A stretch of DNA of 64,000 nt from Triops longicaudatus (taxonomy: Eukaryota > Arthropoda > Branchiopoda > Notostraca > Triopsidae). The DNA is taken from contig JAGQDJ010000158.1 of the NCBI GenBank assembly GCA_022885665.1, positions 177,503 through 241,502 on the forward strand. The letters run 5' to 3'. Numbering within the stretch: position 1 is the stretch's first letter; each line of letters begins with the position of its first letter. The position numbers were made by a program, and so were the translations under genes. Below are positions 21,701 to 36,700 of the stretch, piece after piece. Below the pieces are notes generated by a model that had not been told where the DNA came from, did no database searches, and saw only the letters and a list, made by a program, of their open reading frames with translations.

Positions 21701-24700
21701 TTCCAATGGGTTATGCAAGCAGTCAAACATAGACCATAGGCGCATTTTAAGATTCAGACTTGTAACTGGCGCTCCGTGTCCGTATAGCAACCCTTAAGGG
21801 TATTTTATATAACCCTTTAGGTACACACTAGAATTGTTTAACTGGTTCACAACCCGCGCAATATGGCCGGGTCCCACAGCAGCTTATATTGTCAGCTCGT
21901 TTTTGACGACTGCAGGAGCACGAACGTCCAATTTTAGCGGATGGGCGTATTAAATTCTTGAAAAAACTCAGTAAAAGCTCTTGACACGCAACTGTACCCA
22001 TTCCGTATTGTTTACATGACGCCAAATATAAAAAATAAGAGCAAAAATCCCTCCTAACTTTATACCTCACTGTTTTTATACTGTTTCTTTTTCCATACTT
22101 CGAAAGTTGATTATTTCGTGCAGCTCAAAGTTTCGCTTTTATCTTTTTTTCCTGTCTTTTTTTCTTCAACCTTCAACCCTTTTATTCCAACTTTTGTGTG
22201 GTGTGTAAAACCATAAAAAGAGTTTTATGTCTCAGTTGTGGATCAGGTCCGGTACTTGTTATGAATACGGCTTAATGATTTGACAAGTTCGCCCCACCCT
22301 CCTCTGGCTTTTCCATTCTCCCTGCTTCCTCCTACTTTTACTTAGCGGTGCACTTAAGATGTTGTCAAACCCAAAGAAAAGAGTTAAAAACTTGTGCAAT
22401 GACAATCCCATTCCCTGGATTGGAATTACAATCACGAATTTCCTTCAACGCTTCTCGTCCCCCTACCTCCGCATCCTCCCACAGCCAGCACATTTGGACG
22501 TTCTCCAAGCTAAACCGAGTGACTAACAGAAGAAAACGATTCAGTTACTTGTATGTGCCCAAGCAATCATTTGAATCGCTGTTCGCAAGGAAAGGACCTG
22601 TCCATTTCACCGATTCCCACTCTCCGCATACAAATCACGCGGAAGACGTTCATTTCTAGTCAAAAGCACACAGCTTACAAACTCAACCGACTCGTTTCAG
22701 CGCAACTGACCAAACATGGTTGCGACCCATACGTGGCTGACCTACGGTCACGGAGTTCAAAAGATCAAATACTTGTGCCACCACCACCCCTCTTCGTACC
22801 TCTATATTTTTGTCTAAACAAATCTGCACAAAATAGACCCACTGACGATAGTGAAAGCGTAAGACGATAATGTGTTGCTACGCGACACGGTTCGTCTTGA
22901 AACCATAAAACCCCGCTGACGAGTCTCGATACATTCCGCATTGTTGGCATATGACTTCTTATCACACCACTCTTGCTTCTGCCTTCCTGTCTAAGCATTT
23001 CTGCAAACCGAAAATGAGTGTATGTTAATATTTTCTTAATTTGAAAAGATCAAATGCCTCCCATCGTGTCTCACTGACCCATATTGTTGTCTAATCTATA
23101 AGCAATCAATACAAGTCCTTGAAAACAGCAAAAGGCACGAAAAACAAGCCAACTGGTCCTATTTCCCATTTATTTTCCTCTTAAATTAGCTACAAGCGCA
23201 ATCATTCTTTATGGCACACTTTAGTGGCTGAAAAGTGAACAGAAAAGAGCAAGAAAGAGTAAATGGCCCTACCTCCCCCGTCGCTCTTTCGCTTCCTTAT
23301 AAGCATCCGTATGTCTGTAACAACTTACAAGTTTTTTAACACTTTTCAAATAAAGTGAAAGTCCACAAAACGTGCGGAATGATCGAGGTCAAAAACTGCA
23401 AAGAAAAAAGACAGTGCCCCCTTTCCAGAAAAAAAATTGCTCTTGTTCCCCAAATTAATGATAAAAAGCATTATTTCAGCCCACGACTTTTTTTCATGGC
23501 TTTTTGTTCTGTGACTGATTAAACAGTCCATACTCTAATTGTTATACTTTATACTTCCTCCGTTATGAAAATAATAAAAAAAAAGAAAAGAAGGCAGAGA
23601 ACAAGAGCGCACAATACAATCGATCTTGCTGCCGAGCAACACGTTTTCCTTTCAATATTGCTCCGGGACAATTCTGCCCAAGATAGTAAAACCAGTAGCA
23701 GTTGAGATTTTCTTTCCTTTTTGGTCCCCAAATCGTTTTGTGTGTGTGGGTTTCATATTCCCCAATTTTTATATTTCAGTGTGTTTGCATTCGAGGTCCG
23801 TTTTGGCGTTGCAAGGCACGTTTTGATTTTCTCTTTATCTTTTCCTCTCTTTCGATTTTTCTCACCATTTCTTGACACCGTCTTGTGATCTCTTCGAGAA
23901 CTGCTATACCTCAGGATGCTGAGTCGGTGCTTACTCTGGTGGAATTTCAATCACAGTACCCCCGGGCACGACATTTGGAATTGGAAAAGCGCGAGAAAAA
24001 TGACGCGAGATCTTAACTCTTAACACGTAATGCACACGTAATTTGCATACAGGGGACCAGAGAACTTGGAAGACTAATATCGTACGAAAAATCGTTCAAT
24101 TTTCGCCAAAAAACTTTCCGTTTACACTCTCCCGTTTTCTTTACAGTTTTTTTTATCAATGTTTTACCTAAAAAAGTTATGGGACTTTCTTTTTAGATAA
24201 GGCAACATTGCTGGATCTGAGTCATTCCGTAGCTCTTTTCTTTTTTTTCTTTCCTTTCTTGTGTTGCTACTGGAACTTGCAGCATCTTTCTGTATTAGGA
24301 ATCGGACAAGAGTAGAGCCAAAGAAATGGCGCCACTGGCATAGGTATTGATTGGCGGTTTTTATATTTTCTATGAGAAGCAGAGCGAGTAACAGCATTGC
24401 GGTGAAGGCGTCAAGAGACCTTCTGCAAAAGTAAGGACAATAGAAAAGTACCAACCGTGGAATAGAAGTTGCTTGAAAAAAACAACAACAAACAAAAAAC
24501 TCCAAAAAAGTTCAGTTCTCTGCTGTATCCCCGCACACCAACTTGCACGGTCGCCAACGGAAAACGACATGCAACTTTCTTACAGCGTTGTATTAATTGC
24601 TCCAACTTCTAATCGAAACTCACCCCATCTAAAGTAATAAAAAACTTAGTTCCCCTTTTGCTTATTTAGGACACAGTGTTGTGTAACTTGAAAAGTACTA

Positions 24701-27700
24701 AGAAACTTTTAGAATTAATTGGAGTTGCTTTCGGTGTAGACCATTACTGCATTTTTGCGGTGATGTTTTTAAAACAAAAGCTACATTTTTTTGCCCAATA
24801 ATTATCATTATACTGCAATTGTGTTTGATAAAGCATGAACGAAATCGCGACGGTTTTTAATTTCGTATTACCTTAACGTTACAAACTTTAAGACGACAGA
24901 AAACAAGATAATTTATGTAACTTCATAAATATGTAGTGTCTTACACTAATAACCAGTTATGCAAATGTAAAGAGTCAAAACGGATTTTAGGCCGGTTATG
25001 GGCGAATGTAATCCGAATATGGCTCCATGCAGTTGACTCAATCTGTGATTTGACTACAGCCGATAAGAAGTCGAACTATCGGTTTGAAAGTGCTGCAACC
25101 AACAGCTCGGGAGCCATTGAACGAGCAAGTATTTCTCAGGGCAAATCTCTCGGAAAAGTTGACATTCAGTCCTAGCCTGCAGTTTACCTTGAATACATGC
25201 TTCTCACGAAAACGTAGGAAAAATTTTAATACTTCCATGAACAAAATATGAGCTGCAGAACGCAATAACACATCTTTAAAGCCTCCATCATCAAAAATGT
25301 ATCATTGCCAAGTTTAGCTACCATTTGTGGGTTCCCGCGATTAACGGAGTCAGAGGCTACCTTAATCACGGGAAGATATGTCTCGGTGGCCTATACATGG
25401 CGACGATCTTTTTTTTCAAAATTGCGGCACAGGACAGTGAAACACAGCAAAGCCAAACAAATAAAGAACTACATTGCTGAAGTATTTTCGTTGAGCAAAA
25501 TTGGGACGGGGACCGTAACAGTAACCTTTTTCACTGGTTTTCGGATAAAACTACAGTAGAATTCGGTGATATCGTTGTTAACGCAAACGCTGCCTTAGAA
25601 ATATAGTACTAAAACAAATACGAAATATTGCTTAAGAACCCTTATTGTATCGGGTCTGTTGAGTGGCCATATGGGAAAGAGAAGACTAGACAATTCGAAC
25701 GAGTATCAGCGATAGGAAGTAAGTTACGCAGTCATTATAACGAAAAGACTTTGACATCCTAACAGTTATATTTTCAAACGAAGTGGCCACTTTGGATAAG
25801 GAAGCAAATACTTTGATAGAGAATTTTTCACGCAGCGATCAGGGACAAATGTGGTTATTAACCGCGAGAAAACAAGACATCATTTACTGAAAGCCGAGGT
25901 TTTGAAGTAGAAATTTAAAGGTTTTCGCCACTGCATAACCGTTTACTTTTTCGCACGGGTAAAAATCAACTTCATTTTTCAAAGCACTGCGGGCCGGACA
26001 AGAAAAGCTGGCGGGCCGAATCCAGAACGCGGACAGTACGTATGCCGTCTGCTGGACTACACTAAGCTATTAAGAAACATCTTCTATTGTTGGTCAAAGT
26101 TGGTGCTACAATGGTCCTCGATCAATTTATATAAATCTATCCCACACCTATAAACCACCAACCTAATATAGATCCAGCCCTAATCCGACCGTCGTTGTCC
26201 CACTTTATTTCCCTGATACTTCTGCCTCAAACGATGTTGCACCTGCGAAACGAGCCTGTCTGGTTTTTAGCAAAGACCGTTAATATCCATTAACGGACCC
26301 TTCCACGTTTTACTGACCCACAAAGACTTCGACAGAACTAGAGAAAACACTACACCTTACACATACAAATTTATTTCGCTCTCCCCTAAAAACTTGTCGT
26401 CAATCTCCTCTGTGCTTCTCTTTTTCTTCTCCCTTTCTGACTTTGCATCTATACGTCCACATGTACGGTGCACTTGTGTGCATATGTGTTTCGACTGGGG
26501 GTTTTTACACCGGTTTGACGGCATGACATGCAAAAAGCTTTTCGTTGCTTCGGCCATCTGATTAGCTCCCCCTACACTACGTCCATCTATCATTTCAAAT
26601 GACGCGGGAGGGAGGGAAAAATCAAGGGTAGCCGTCACCGCCAATGTCAATAAGGATTATTCCAAACAGAAAAACGTGTTTTCTTAAGATTTTCCTCATT
26701 CTTGTGCAAATTTTGAAACTCTTTTCTACAATGGCTATGTACAAAACTACACTGAATCAATTTAGACATAAATAAACTAAAAAACTTCTACGAAATTTAA
26801 AAGAAGTATAGTTCAATTAAATTTTAAAAGGAAGAATATAAGTTTACCTGTGCAATGTACCAAAATGTAATCAAAATTTTAAAAAAAGCATTTAAAACTG
26901 TCTGAATTGTATGGAAGAATCATTTCACATATTTCTAGAGCAATTACTGAAGTATTGGCATGGATGTTGACAAACTGGAAGGTTTGAAATTTTTTTTTAC
27001 ATTGCACAGGAAAGCTTTAATCCTTTCTATTAGAGTTGAAAAGCATTATCCTTTTTTAAATTCTTCTCTAGTTTATTTATATCGTGTCTTTTTCTCATTA
27101 CATCTATATGTTTGCTAGTGTAACAACACCTCTCAATAAAAAACGACCCAGGTAAATTACCCTGGAGCTAACGCCGCGGCAGTTACGCGAGCGCGTGCTA
27201 CTCCAAGCACTTTCGAACGCTTTTGACAAGCAGGCCTAAGATTGAGTCACAGGTGGCGTGCGGTTAGCATAGGCCAGGTTTGTTTGGGGCGTTTTTATTT
27301 AGAAGCACCATACTGTACATTATTACGATAACCGACGTCATCCTGAAAAGTAACACAGCGAGCTAACGCGACGCTAAAGACATGAATGTGTAATACTTTT
27401 ACATGGTATTGCCGTGTGGAATAATATTTGTAGGTAAGACCTTGGATAGGGGATAGGTTGAACAACTCTGAATATCTTCTGAACCCCAGAGTAACACATC
27501 TTGAAAAATGTATCAAACATTCAAAACGTGCATGCGCTTGTAAAGTGAAAGCTCGGATGAAAACCGTTCACTATTATGGAAACTATGCAATCTATTACTT
27601 TGCAAACTTTTTCGGGGTGTTTTCCAAGCTTTAGGAAATCACTTATTTACAGCTTTTACCAACAGTTCATAACAAAGCTCTGTGAATTTTTTTCTTAAGG

Positions 27701-30700
27701 AAAACTACAGTACTAAGCTAAAATATAAACCGAGAATTGTCATAATTATTTCTAATTGTGTATTTAATTTTATCCAATTTTGTTAGACCAAGGTAACGGG
27801 TCAGGTAGGACAAACTGAATTTCCGACAGGTTAGATACCCTAAAATAACATAACTATCACTTGAATCTTATAAGTAAGCTATAATCAAGAATTTAGGCGA
27901 GTATATAGGAAATAAAATGTGTTGACACGGTGTTGCGCGCCTTTCACGGAATACCGACGCACGCTTGCAGACATGAAAGAGGGAGTACAAAAACATGCAT
28001 TTGTGTAATTTTATAAGCTTTTGTTTTCTAAATATTTAGATCCATAGCATTAATAGTACAGTAAAGAAGATATTTACATCTATTACATGGCATGGACACC
28101 AAAGTTCGTAGCTAGGCCAAATCCGACCTACCCCACAGTAGTGCCCAACCTGCCCGCTAATCGGGACAGCTTATGTACTTTTGACCAGCTTCAGGAGAAA
28201 TAAGATATAAAATCTATCCCTAATCGTCTTGCAATTGAAAAAAAATTACAGAGAAGGTAGATTGGCCAAGGTAACAAACTACCTAAGAAAGCATTTAACA
28301 AGGTTCGTAGTATGTTGGGAAGTTCGTCAATAGTCATTAAATTCGCTTACCTCACCGCAGCGAACCGCTTTGAAGGCAAGCCAGGCCAAACCGGCGACAA
28401 AAATCAACGATCCTAGGTTACGTGCATCCCCAACCCTCGTGATGAGCGGGATCGATCCCATTTGCCAATCGTAGCTCAGATTGATTGGCTCCAAAAGCAG
28501 ATGGAAATTGAAAGCTGGCAGGAAAAGAAATGTCATCCACCTAAAATGACACGGTATGGGGGCGGCATAAAAAGAAAAAATAAAGAAAAGGAAAATATGA
28601 GTCCCCTCGATCACACACGCTGAGGAAGGTGGATTTACAAAAGAAACTGAAAGAGACATAACATGAGGAAGAAATTCCATTTTCTGCTGACTCCCAATAC
28701 CTTAACTTGATTAATTCACTACTAAGGCGCTATAAAACTGCACACAAGCAAAGAGAAAAAGAAGACGAGGCAAGGGGAAACTAGACGCCGTGCCTCATAG
28801 AAATGCTCACACAAAGGGAGAAGAAAAGAAGAAACGTTTCCTGCAACAGCAAAAAACAGATGCTGGAGAAGGATTTTTCAGATTATAGGCCGTAGATAAA
28901 AATTCTACCCTACCTTGAAAGAAACAAAAGACGCACTTAATACCCTCCCCCGGAAGGGGCTTCTAACTCTTTTAACTTTCTGCTGCTTAGTTCATTTTAC
29001 TTCTTTTACTTCGAGAAAAATAGCGCTTTTCTCTTCGGCGTTTTTCCCCGAGTTCTATTTAACTTAAAGCATTCCAAACAAAAATTTGAGCCGTCTTGTG
29101 TCTACTTTTTAAGGCTACTAAACACTGAAGCCACGCCTCTACCGTGGATAAATTAAGTGGAAGATGTCTTTCGTAAGTTTTCGACGAAATTTCAGTGCTT
29201 CAAACTTTTTTGACAACAAAGGTTTCAAAATAAGAAGATCATATGCAAAAAGAGAATTCTAGGAGATAAACTACTTTAATTTTCAAAAAAATTTCTAGGA
29301 TTTTTGTCACATTTGACAGATGACAACAAAAGATATGGCAAACAAGTTGACGGAAAATTCTGTCATAATTAAGTTCAGTTCTCTCTCTAAAATTCAGTTA
29401 AGCCTACTAGACAGTTTCTGAGTATTTCACTAAATTTTACCTTACGGATATTTTGGGACATTATCCTGGCAAGAAAAGAAGCTCCAGATATAGTAATACA
29501 TGCCATATATTTGTCCCGGTGCTTTGAAAACTGAACCTGATTTTTAGTACAGTTCCTTTTAGTCGTTGTTGTACTCCTTCGATTTAACTAATCCTCACCA
29601 TGAATTATTTCATAATCACAAACACAGAGAAAAAAAACGTAATTCCTTTATTGTTGAACGAACGGAAGTGCACGCGACTAAATGTGCTCAAACCGAAGCA
29701 CAGACATGTGTGCCGACTACATGGTTAACAAAAAGGTTGTTGAAAAACTACGATCATGACAGGCAGAAAAACCTAAGAAATTACTAAAAATAAATATATT
29801 TTTTAAGGCAAAAAAGCTAAACAGTCATATTTGTAAACAGCAAATAGCATATTTGTAAACAGCTTGCAAATATTTTTTAAAGTATTCTTGATCTGCAATT
29901 TTTAATACGCGTCCTTTTCTTGCTTTGGTTTCATTAAACATGGCGTTGGGTTCACTTCCACATAATTCGGACTTAAAGTCTACTCGTCCGCTTTCTTGAA
30001 CCCCATGCCGTCAACGAGACAAAGGCAGCCTACGATTAGCTAATTCGTCAGAAAACGTCAGAATAATATATATATATAAAAAAAAACGCAAGGAAAAGAA
30101 CAGCGGCTGTCGGGGAGAGCCTTTGGTCCTAAGACTTTACTATTAAAAAGTAGCAAAAAGCATTGTAATATAGTCTAAAATAAAAGGTGAAAAAAGTTGA
30201 TACTGAGAACGCATATACCAATGCTTATAAGTCACCCACACATTCCTCTCGTAACTCTCAATGTGGATCCCCAGGACGATTCCAAGTACATAATGACCTT
30301 CGGAACGAATGTCGGCCGAAGTTGGTGTCAAACGGCGAAACTCTGAACGCAACGGACGAAATGTTTAACGTCCTTAAAAGAGTGTCCCGTGCCCTTCAAG
30401 ATCACTCTAAATCTCACATTTCAAAATTTCCTCCCACGCCGTTAGAAATCCAGCCCCAGCTTTGCTGTATTAGTTTTGTTTTATTTTTGTCAAAACAGAA
30501 GAGGAACCCGTAACCCACGATCAATACATCTCAAATAATATGTCACTTTTAAAAAGGGGGAAACTGAAAACAAAAAACATAGTATATGCCTTTGTTGTCT
30601 AACAAGACGGGAAAAATCAGTTGTCCGAGACGAAACAGGACGACGGAAGTAATCAGAAAAACTTACACGACCGTCTGTGTAGAGGGGCTAAGCTTTCATC

Positions 30701-33700
30701 CGGTGGGTGCAAAGGGAGGGGCAGGGGGAGTTTGCCAAAAGGAGAAGAAACACGTAAAAAATTGCATTCAGCTGATGGTTCACGTGATGGTTAGATGGGA
30801 CAAGGGGGCAGGAGATAGCGAATTGGGGAAAAAAAGCACATAAACTTTATTTACCTGGGGGGCGAAGGAGGGCCGGAAGAGAGAGAGAAAGAAAAAAAAA
30901 AGAGAAAACTATATTTACCTGGTTGTCCAATCAGGACAGAAAGCTGCTGGGTTGTCTTGATCCGAAAAATGTGGCAACTGTCCGTTGAGGAGTCCCAAGC
31001 GAAATCCCAACAGAATAGAAACCTGTCCCAACAAGAACAGGAAAAGAAGTATTGTCAGACATATCAGATACAACAAAGAAAGTTCGTTGGATGCGGGATG
31101 GGGGTGGGGGCAGCAGTACCAAGCATTCTTGTTATATTGGTGGCGAAAGAAAACTCCAACACCCCAAACTTCTTTACGACTTTTCCCGCCACAAGGAAGG
31201 GACGGAGGTGGCCGCCTCTACCGGCGTTCTGCATTACATCAACGCGATTTGCAGGCGTACGAAAGACGTTAAGCTAGTGAAGTTCGTTACGTTAACTGTT
31301 CTAGTTACGTTGCTTAGCTGACATAGTTTACTGAGTTAATTTAAGCTGACGTGTAATTTTAACTCGGTAAAATCAGTTGTGTCAGTAAAACAAACGAAAA
31401 GTCGAGGAAGGTGGTGTTCAAACCCAAAAAATGCACTCCCTGAGAGATTATAGGCAACTTTATATTGCATATGAAGGGGCGCCCCACCTTTGCTGGTTAC
31501 CCTGATTCTTTCCGAATTCACTCCCTCCTCCCAACGCCGTGCTACAAAGTTGGCTCTGTGCACTGTATGCAAGGGTAAGGTGAAAAGGTCCTGAAAAAAA
31601 GGCGGTTGCGTCCATAACGTGTTTTTACGAGTCATAACCCGGGCTTGTCATTCTTAGATTGAAATCTCCGGGACGTCCCTGTCGTGTGTGTGTAGCGCTT
31701 GGATAAACGGAATAAAAGTGTCTATCCACTCGGTACGGTATCCTGACGCAAGACGTCAGCTCCCCAAACTTTTCGTTTCACTCAAAATCGAATTCCAACC
31801 TTCCTTATTTCTTCGCTATTGCTATAACCCACTCGGCAAAAATGAAGTCGTTCCAGTAGCAATAACTCCCCTCCACCCATGGAAAAATAGGAAAGACAGT
31901 TTTGCGTCCCGTTCCTTTTTATTTTTTATTCTCCTGTTCAGTGCATGGAATTACCCTGTTTTACCGCAAAGAGAAAGAGAAAAAATCTTTCATGTACGAT
32001 ATTTCCTCTCCACTTTCCTGATCAAACTTTAGTTTCCCTTATCTGTTGCCCAGTACAATTATGCACCGAATTTTTTGAGACAACTTCCGGAAAGAGGTGT
32101 GGGATACAAGAAGACATGTACTGGCGATATGGTGCACCGAATAAATCAAGCGTGTTACCACCAGTCGCTAACTTCGGTGAAGTTTGGGTTCCCACGGTGC
32201 AATTCGTTTAGAAGAAAAAATATAACAACTTTCAAGGCGGTAGCAAGTTTTGGAAAAAGCACACGGTCCAAATGTAAAGTTATGCTTAATTCAGGTGTCA
32301 AAGGCTTGTTTTCACTTTACACGTGACACTACCAATACCTTACATCTTTGTTCTTTTGAGCAACTAAAGGACGACGTGCCCCAGGTGTGCAAGGAAAACA
32401 GCTACAGATTTACAAAAAGCCAAACGAAGGTCAGAAATGAAAAACATAAATTCAAATAAAACACTTCTAAGTTGTTTCTAAGTTTTTGGAAATACGTTTC
32501 GTTTTTTAGAAGGAAATACTGCAAGGAATCAAAAGGTGGACCTGGCGGTAGTATATGAAAACACTGCCGTTCAGAGAATACTGCGAGGCAAAAAAACAGT
32601 ACCCTGGATTTTCATCTAGACACAGGAGGAGTTTGATTTTTAAATTAAGAAAAGGACGGTGGGTCATGAAAATAGCGTCATGACTACAAACGAAAACACG
32701 AGAACGATTTCTCCTTCTATAAAATATTGCGAAAAACGAAAATGCAACCGATAAGTTACTCTTTTATTCCAGGAACTATAGCGAGAAACGAAATGTCGAC
32801 CCAGGGCATGCACCGTGTCTTTTTGCTCCGAACAACAACAATAATAGCTCGTGATTCAGTAATGTTGGTGTATTGCGCTGAAAGGAATGAAACGTTAAAT
32901 TGTTCTGAAGCTTTCTTATTCTTCTCGCGGTCACGTTAGTTAACAATACACGAACTTTCGTTATACGTCCGGCACCTAACGGCACCTCGCTCCCGGAATT
33001 CTCATCCTGGAAAAGCCACAAATTTCGCCCGTCGACCAGGGTTGGACTCGACAGCAAAACTCTTATGTCAAATTTTTGCCCGTGCCGAACTTCGCCATTA
33101 ACTGTACTACTGTGCAATAACGAAGTAAGTACAGTACGTTATGCTTCATTTAGCGTCACAAGTCAAATCACAGTTCCAAGTCGTTTGTGGTCGAAGTTCG
33201 GTTAATTGGAGTTATTTGGGTAGTAAAAGGCCAACTCCTGGCGAAAAAAAGGCGAGCAAATTAGGTTCCACCTACTTCAGTTCCTAAGACGATAAGCCGC
33301 ATTGCTAACGACGTCAGTCCTGGATGCCATTTTGCTTCCCGCCACGCTCTAAACAGGGGAACAATGACAAAAAGCTGCGCTGCGTCATCCGTGCTATCAA
33401 TTCCGGAGAACTTAATACCTCAGTAAGCCGGTCCGGCACAAAACAACGTCCCAGAGTGCTACCATCGCTAAGACGCACACGCCATGTTCTTTCGCCAGTA
33501 ATGCCGAGGCACTCATCAAGAAGGAGAGCAAGAAATAGCTACGATTCTGCACCAAGGGCCAAACTTCCGAGCTCAATGGCCTATTGCGACCGGTTTCCGG
33601 CCCCGAACCCGACGCGACCAGCGTATCTATACCCGAAATGCTGGAGACGGCAGGCGGCGGCGACACCGGGAGACAGGGAGAGGGCGAACGTGGCGGAGTT

Positions 33701-36700
33701 CCGCATGAAGCAGACAGGCCAACGCTGGTTGTAAACGTCGCTGCTGGCGCAGAGGACAACGAAGACGCTGGCGACACTGAGATACCGGCGTCAACCCGAA
33801 ACGCCCTTCAAGGAAACAAAAAAAGAATAAGAATTAGGAAAAGAGAAAAAGAGAAATCCAAAAATACATCAAGCATGTAAACATAACAGTTTGCAAGCCT
33901 CATTTCGTTCGGTAGAGTCGTCCTTTGTCCCCTTGTTCAAAGGAAGAAGACTTCAGCGTTCAAGACCTTGCTGTTCATCTTACTTGACATAAAACAAGAA
34001 GGCAAGCAAGAAAAATATAGCCGCCAACACATCAGCTCGGCCCACGATTCCAGACACCTGCGAAAATAAGAAAACGATACCTTAGCTACTAGAATTTTTA
34101 AATGGCTTCACATTTACAATTTCACGCTCCATGATTTCAGCCTTGACAAGAATCTAAGTTCGTGAAGTAGCCTACATGTTAAATTCGATCTAGTGCTAGG
34201 GCAAAATCCACTTAAATGAAACGGATCTGATTTTAGTTATCGTTTGTTTACATTTTCACTTCTTCCTACGACACAGTACATTCACCTTGTTGGACAATCT
34301 GGAAAAACTTTCAGAAGGTAATAGATTTCACATATGAAAAATTGTTGCAATCTAAAGACTGTTCTTGCACTCCTTTTGTGACAATTCAAGAATTTCTCTT
34401 TTTCCACACCTAGATGAAAGAATTTCGTGAGCTAGACCTGGTGAAAGCACCAGGCGTGGTGATCAATAACAAAAATGGCACGTACAGTACGAAATTATCC
34501 CCACAAAAGAAACCTGACACAATAATAGATGTCCATTAGAGCAATGGATTTTTTGCCCTTCTCATCGGCTTATTAGACACTTTTATGTGAGTTCGTTTTT
34601 TTTTGGCTCTTTCCCATCCTATTCTTTTCTTCCAGACGAAATGAAAGTCATCTACCTATTGTCAATTTCCGCCATTTTTACTATCAAACGCCGCCTTCTA
34701 TCGTTATTGACGTCATACTAAAGATTGCGCACTGGAGAAATCTTCTGGCGTTTTATTTGTTCATACCATTTATACATATACAAACAACACTGATTGTTCA
34801 TAATTATAAACTGGAACTAAGAAAAACAGAGGGAACTTTTCTCAAGCGTGCGGCAATGAACTGAATATGCTGAGCTGAGTAACAAAGAATAATCGTCAAC
34901 AAATAAATAAATCTTCATTAAGACGTATTCTGTATGCTTTCACTGCTGGCTAAGCCACTGGCGTAACTGTCTTCGCTAGGCTACTGTTTACTTACATCTG
35001 AGTGTGTTCACGTTTAGTGTTGTTGTTTTATTATCAAGTTGTCGATTTCTGTTTTGTTCTTCTTCAGTTTGTTTAAAAATGGATAAAACTATCTGGAAAA
35101 GTTCTTTGACCTGCGTACTACCATTATCCGAAAAACACATTCACGACTTTTCTCCCCCCCCCCCCTTGACCTTACGGCAAAACATTCCGACACTAACTCA
35201 GCGTTTCATAAGGAACAAGTTAATGATGTTCGAAACGAAAATTGTCAAATGCCGTAGTTGCCTGCGTGCTACAAATTAAATCAAAATCGCTGTGTCCTTC
35301 GGAGATCTATGTTGTGTTCATTCCACTTTTTACTTATTCTTTTTTACTTGCTCGTCCCTGTCCTTTCTTACTCCACATATCGGCATATCAAATATTCTTT
35401 GATAAACACTTGATAAAGTGCAGGCCATGCTCAGATGTAAATAAACAGTAGCCTAGCTTAGAAAGTTATGCCGTTGGCGCTCCAAGCGGTGAAAGCATTT
35501 GAAATACTGTCCTCAAACTTTTTGGAGCCACGGAACATTTTTAGGAACGAATTTTGTTCGGCAGCCCATATTGTGGGAACCACTGTCCTATAGGTCTAGT
35601 CAGAGTGAGTTGTGCCGGGACACCACCAACACAAGTTAGGCTACGATATTAGAACGTTTACTAAATCGAAGTTTCGTAGCGCTATTTCGACTACACGCTA
35701 GTTACGTGTGTGAAAGCATTTCAACGAACTCTCGTGCACAGATCACTGTAGCCAGCTCGCACGTCAAAGGGACTTTCATTGTAGCCAAATAGGGATCCCA
35801 GCACGACTTTAAAGCCGAAAAAATCTGGCTTCGGTTCGGTCTCCGACTTTGGCTTCGGTTTAGATTAGGGAATCACGTGACATTACGTGATTGGCGAGTG
35901 CGCGCATGGTATAAGTCTCTACTGCTTTGTTTACAACGGCAGTAGGGCGTTGTAGAACGGGATAAAGTTGAACAAGTGAATAGAGCTGTTTCCGTTTTTT
36001 TTTTTCAGCTACTCAGTGTCAAAATACTTCGATTAAGAACGGTCAACGTCAACTGTTCGTGTTTATTATTTTAATTAAGCTTTCGAGCGATACTTGGTGC
36101 AAAAACAGGATTATATTCCTCGGTGTAAATTTCGTCTCTAATACAACCTTTTTTACTTTAACAAGTTATCATTATTTCCAGATACAAATAGTTTGTATTG
36201 CCTGATTATGGTTTGTTTTACTTGTAAACATACATGTTTGCTCATATGGGTAGGGAAGAAGAGGTGAGACGTCCCCAGTGGAATGACATACTACCGGCTT
36301 CGAAGCCAGCTTCCAGGATCCCTATAGCCAAATAACCGTTTGGTCAGAATTCGAAACGGTTATCCGCAAAAGGAAAAGTTTTTGCTTACTGCACTACATA
36401 CCAAATCCTCGGATAACGCTGCATCTGACTAGTGCTTTTAGGGCGTCACTATGGCAAATCACCCAACTGGCTAGCTCCCGTATTACGATGTTTCTAGCCC
36501 GTAGCTTGATAGACTGGCTACGGCAAACCACGACACTGATTTAACGTTTCCACTCACACCAACTTAGGCTATACTGTATACGCCTTCGTTAAGCGTTAGT
36601 TTACCCAGATATGCATTATAGGGCCCGGTATCATATATCCAAAAGCCAACCCGCCTGGCCAGGATAGGGGAATCATAACGGAGAAAGTCATTACAGCATT

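Larger units (their letters stand above)
21538..28350. other. Large TMTC intron (exons 6-7)
   Basis: About 6.8 kb without a recognised gene on either strand. Contains repeat family A copy 2, repeat family B copy 2, and a hAT-like GCGGGCC..GCGGGCCGAATCC tract near 25990-26030. Short open frames at 22.3-22.9 and 24.2-24.6 kb have no motif. Confidence 0.6.

Noticed and set aside
22340..22870. Two plus-strand frames of about 100 codons
   Set aside because: No recognisable domain, different frames overlapping, inside a TMTC intron.
30931..31122. 63-codon minus-strand frame
   Set aside because: Wrong frame over TMTC exon 5; the true frame contains FSDQDNPAAF and the membrane helix.
32776..33117. 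113-codon minus-strand frame in the TMTC intron
   Set aside because: No TMTC similarity, no phase-compatible splice sites, no domain seen.
33324..33734. 136-codon plus-strand open frame and an overlapping 98-codon frame
   Set aside because: Antisense to TMTC exon 4; the minus-strand frame carries the conserved helix.
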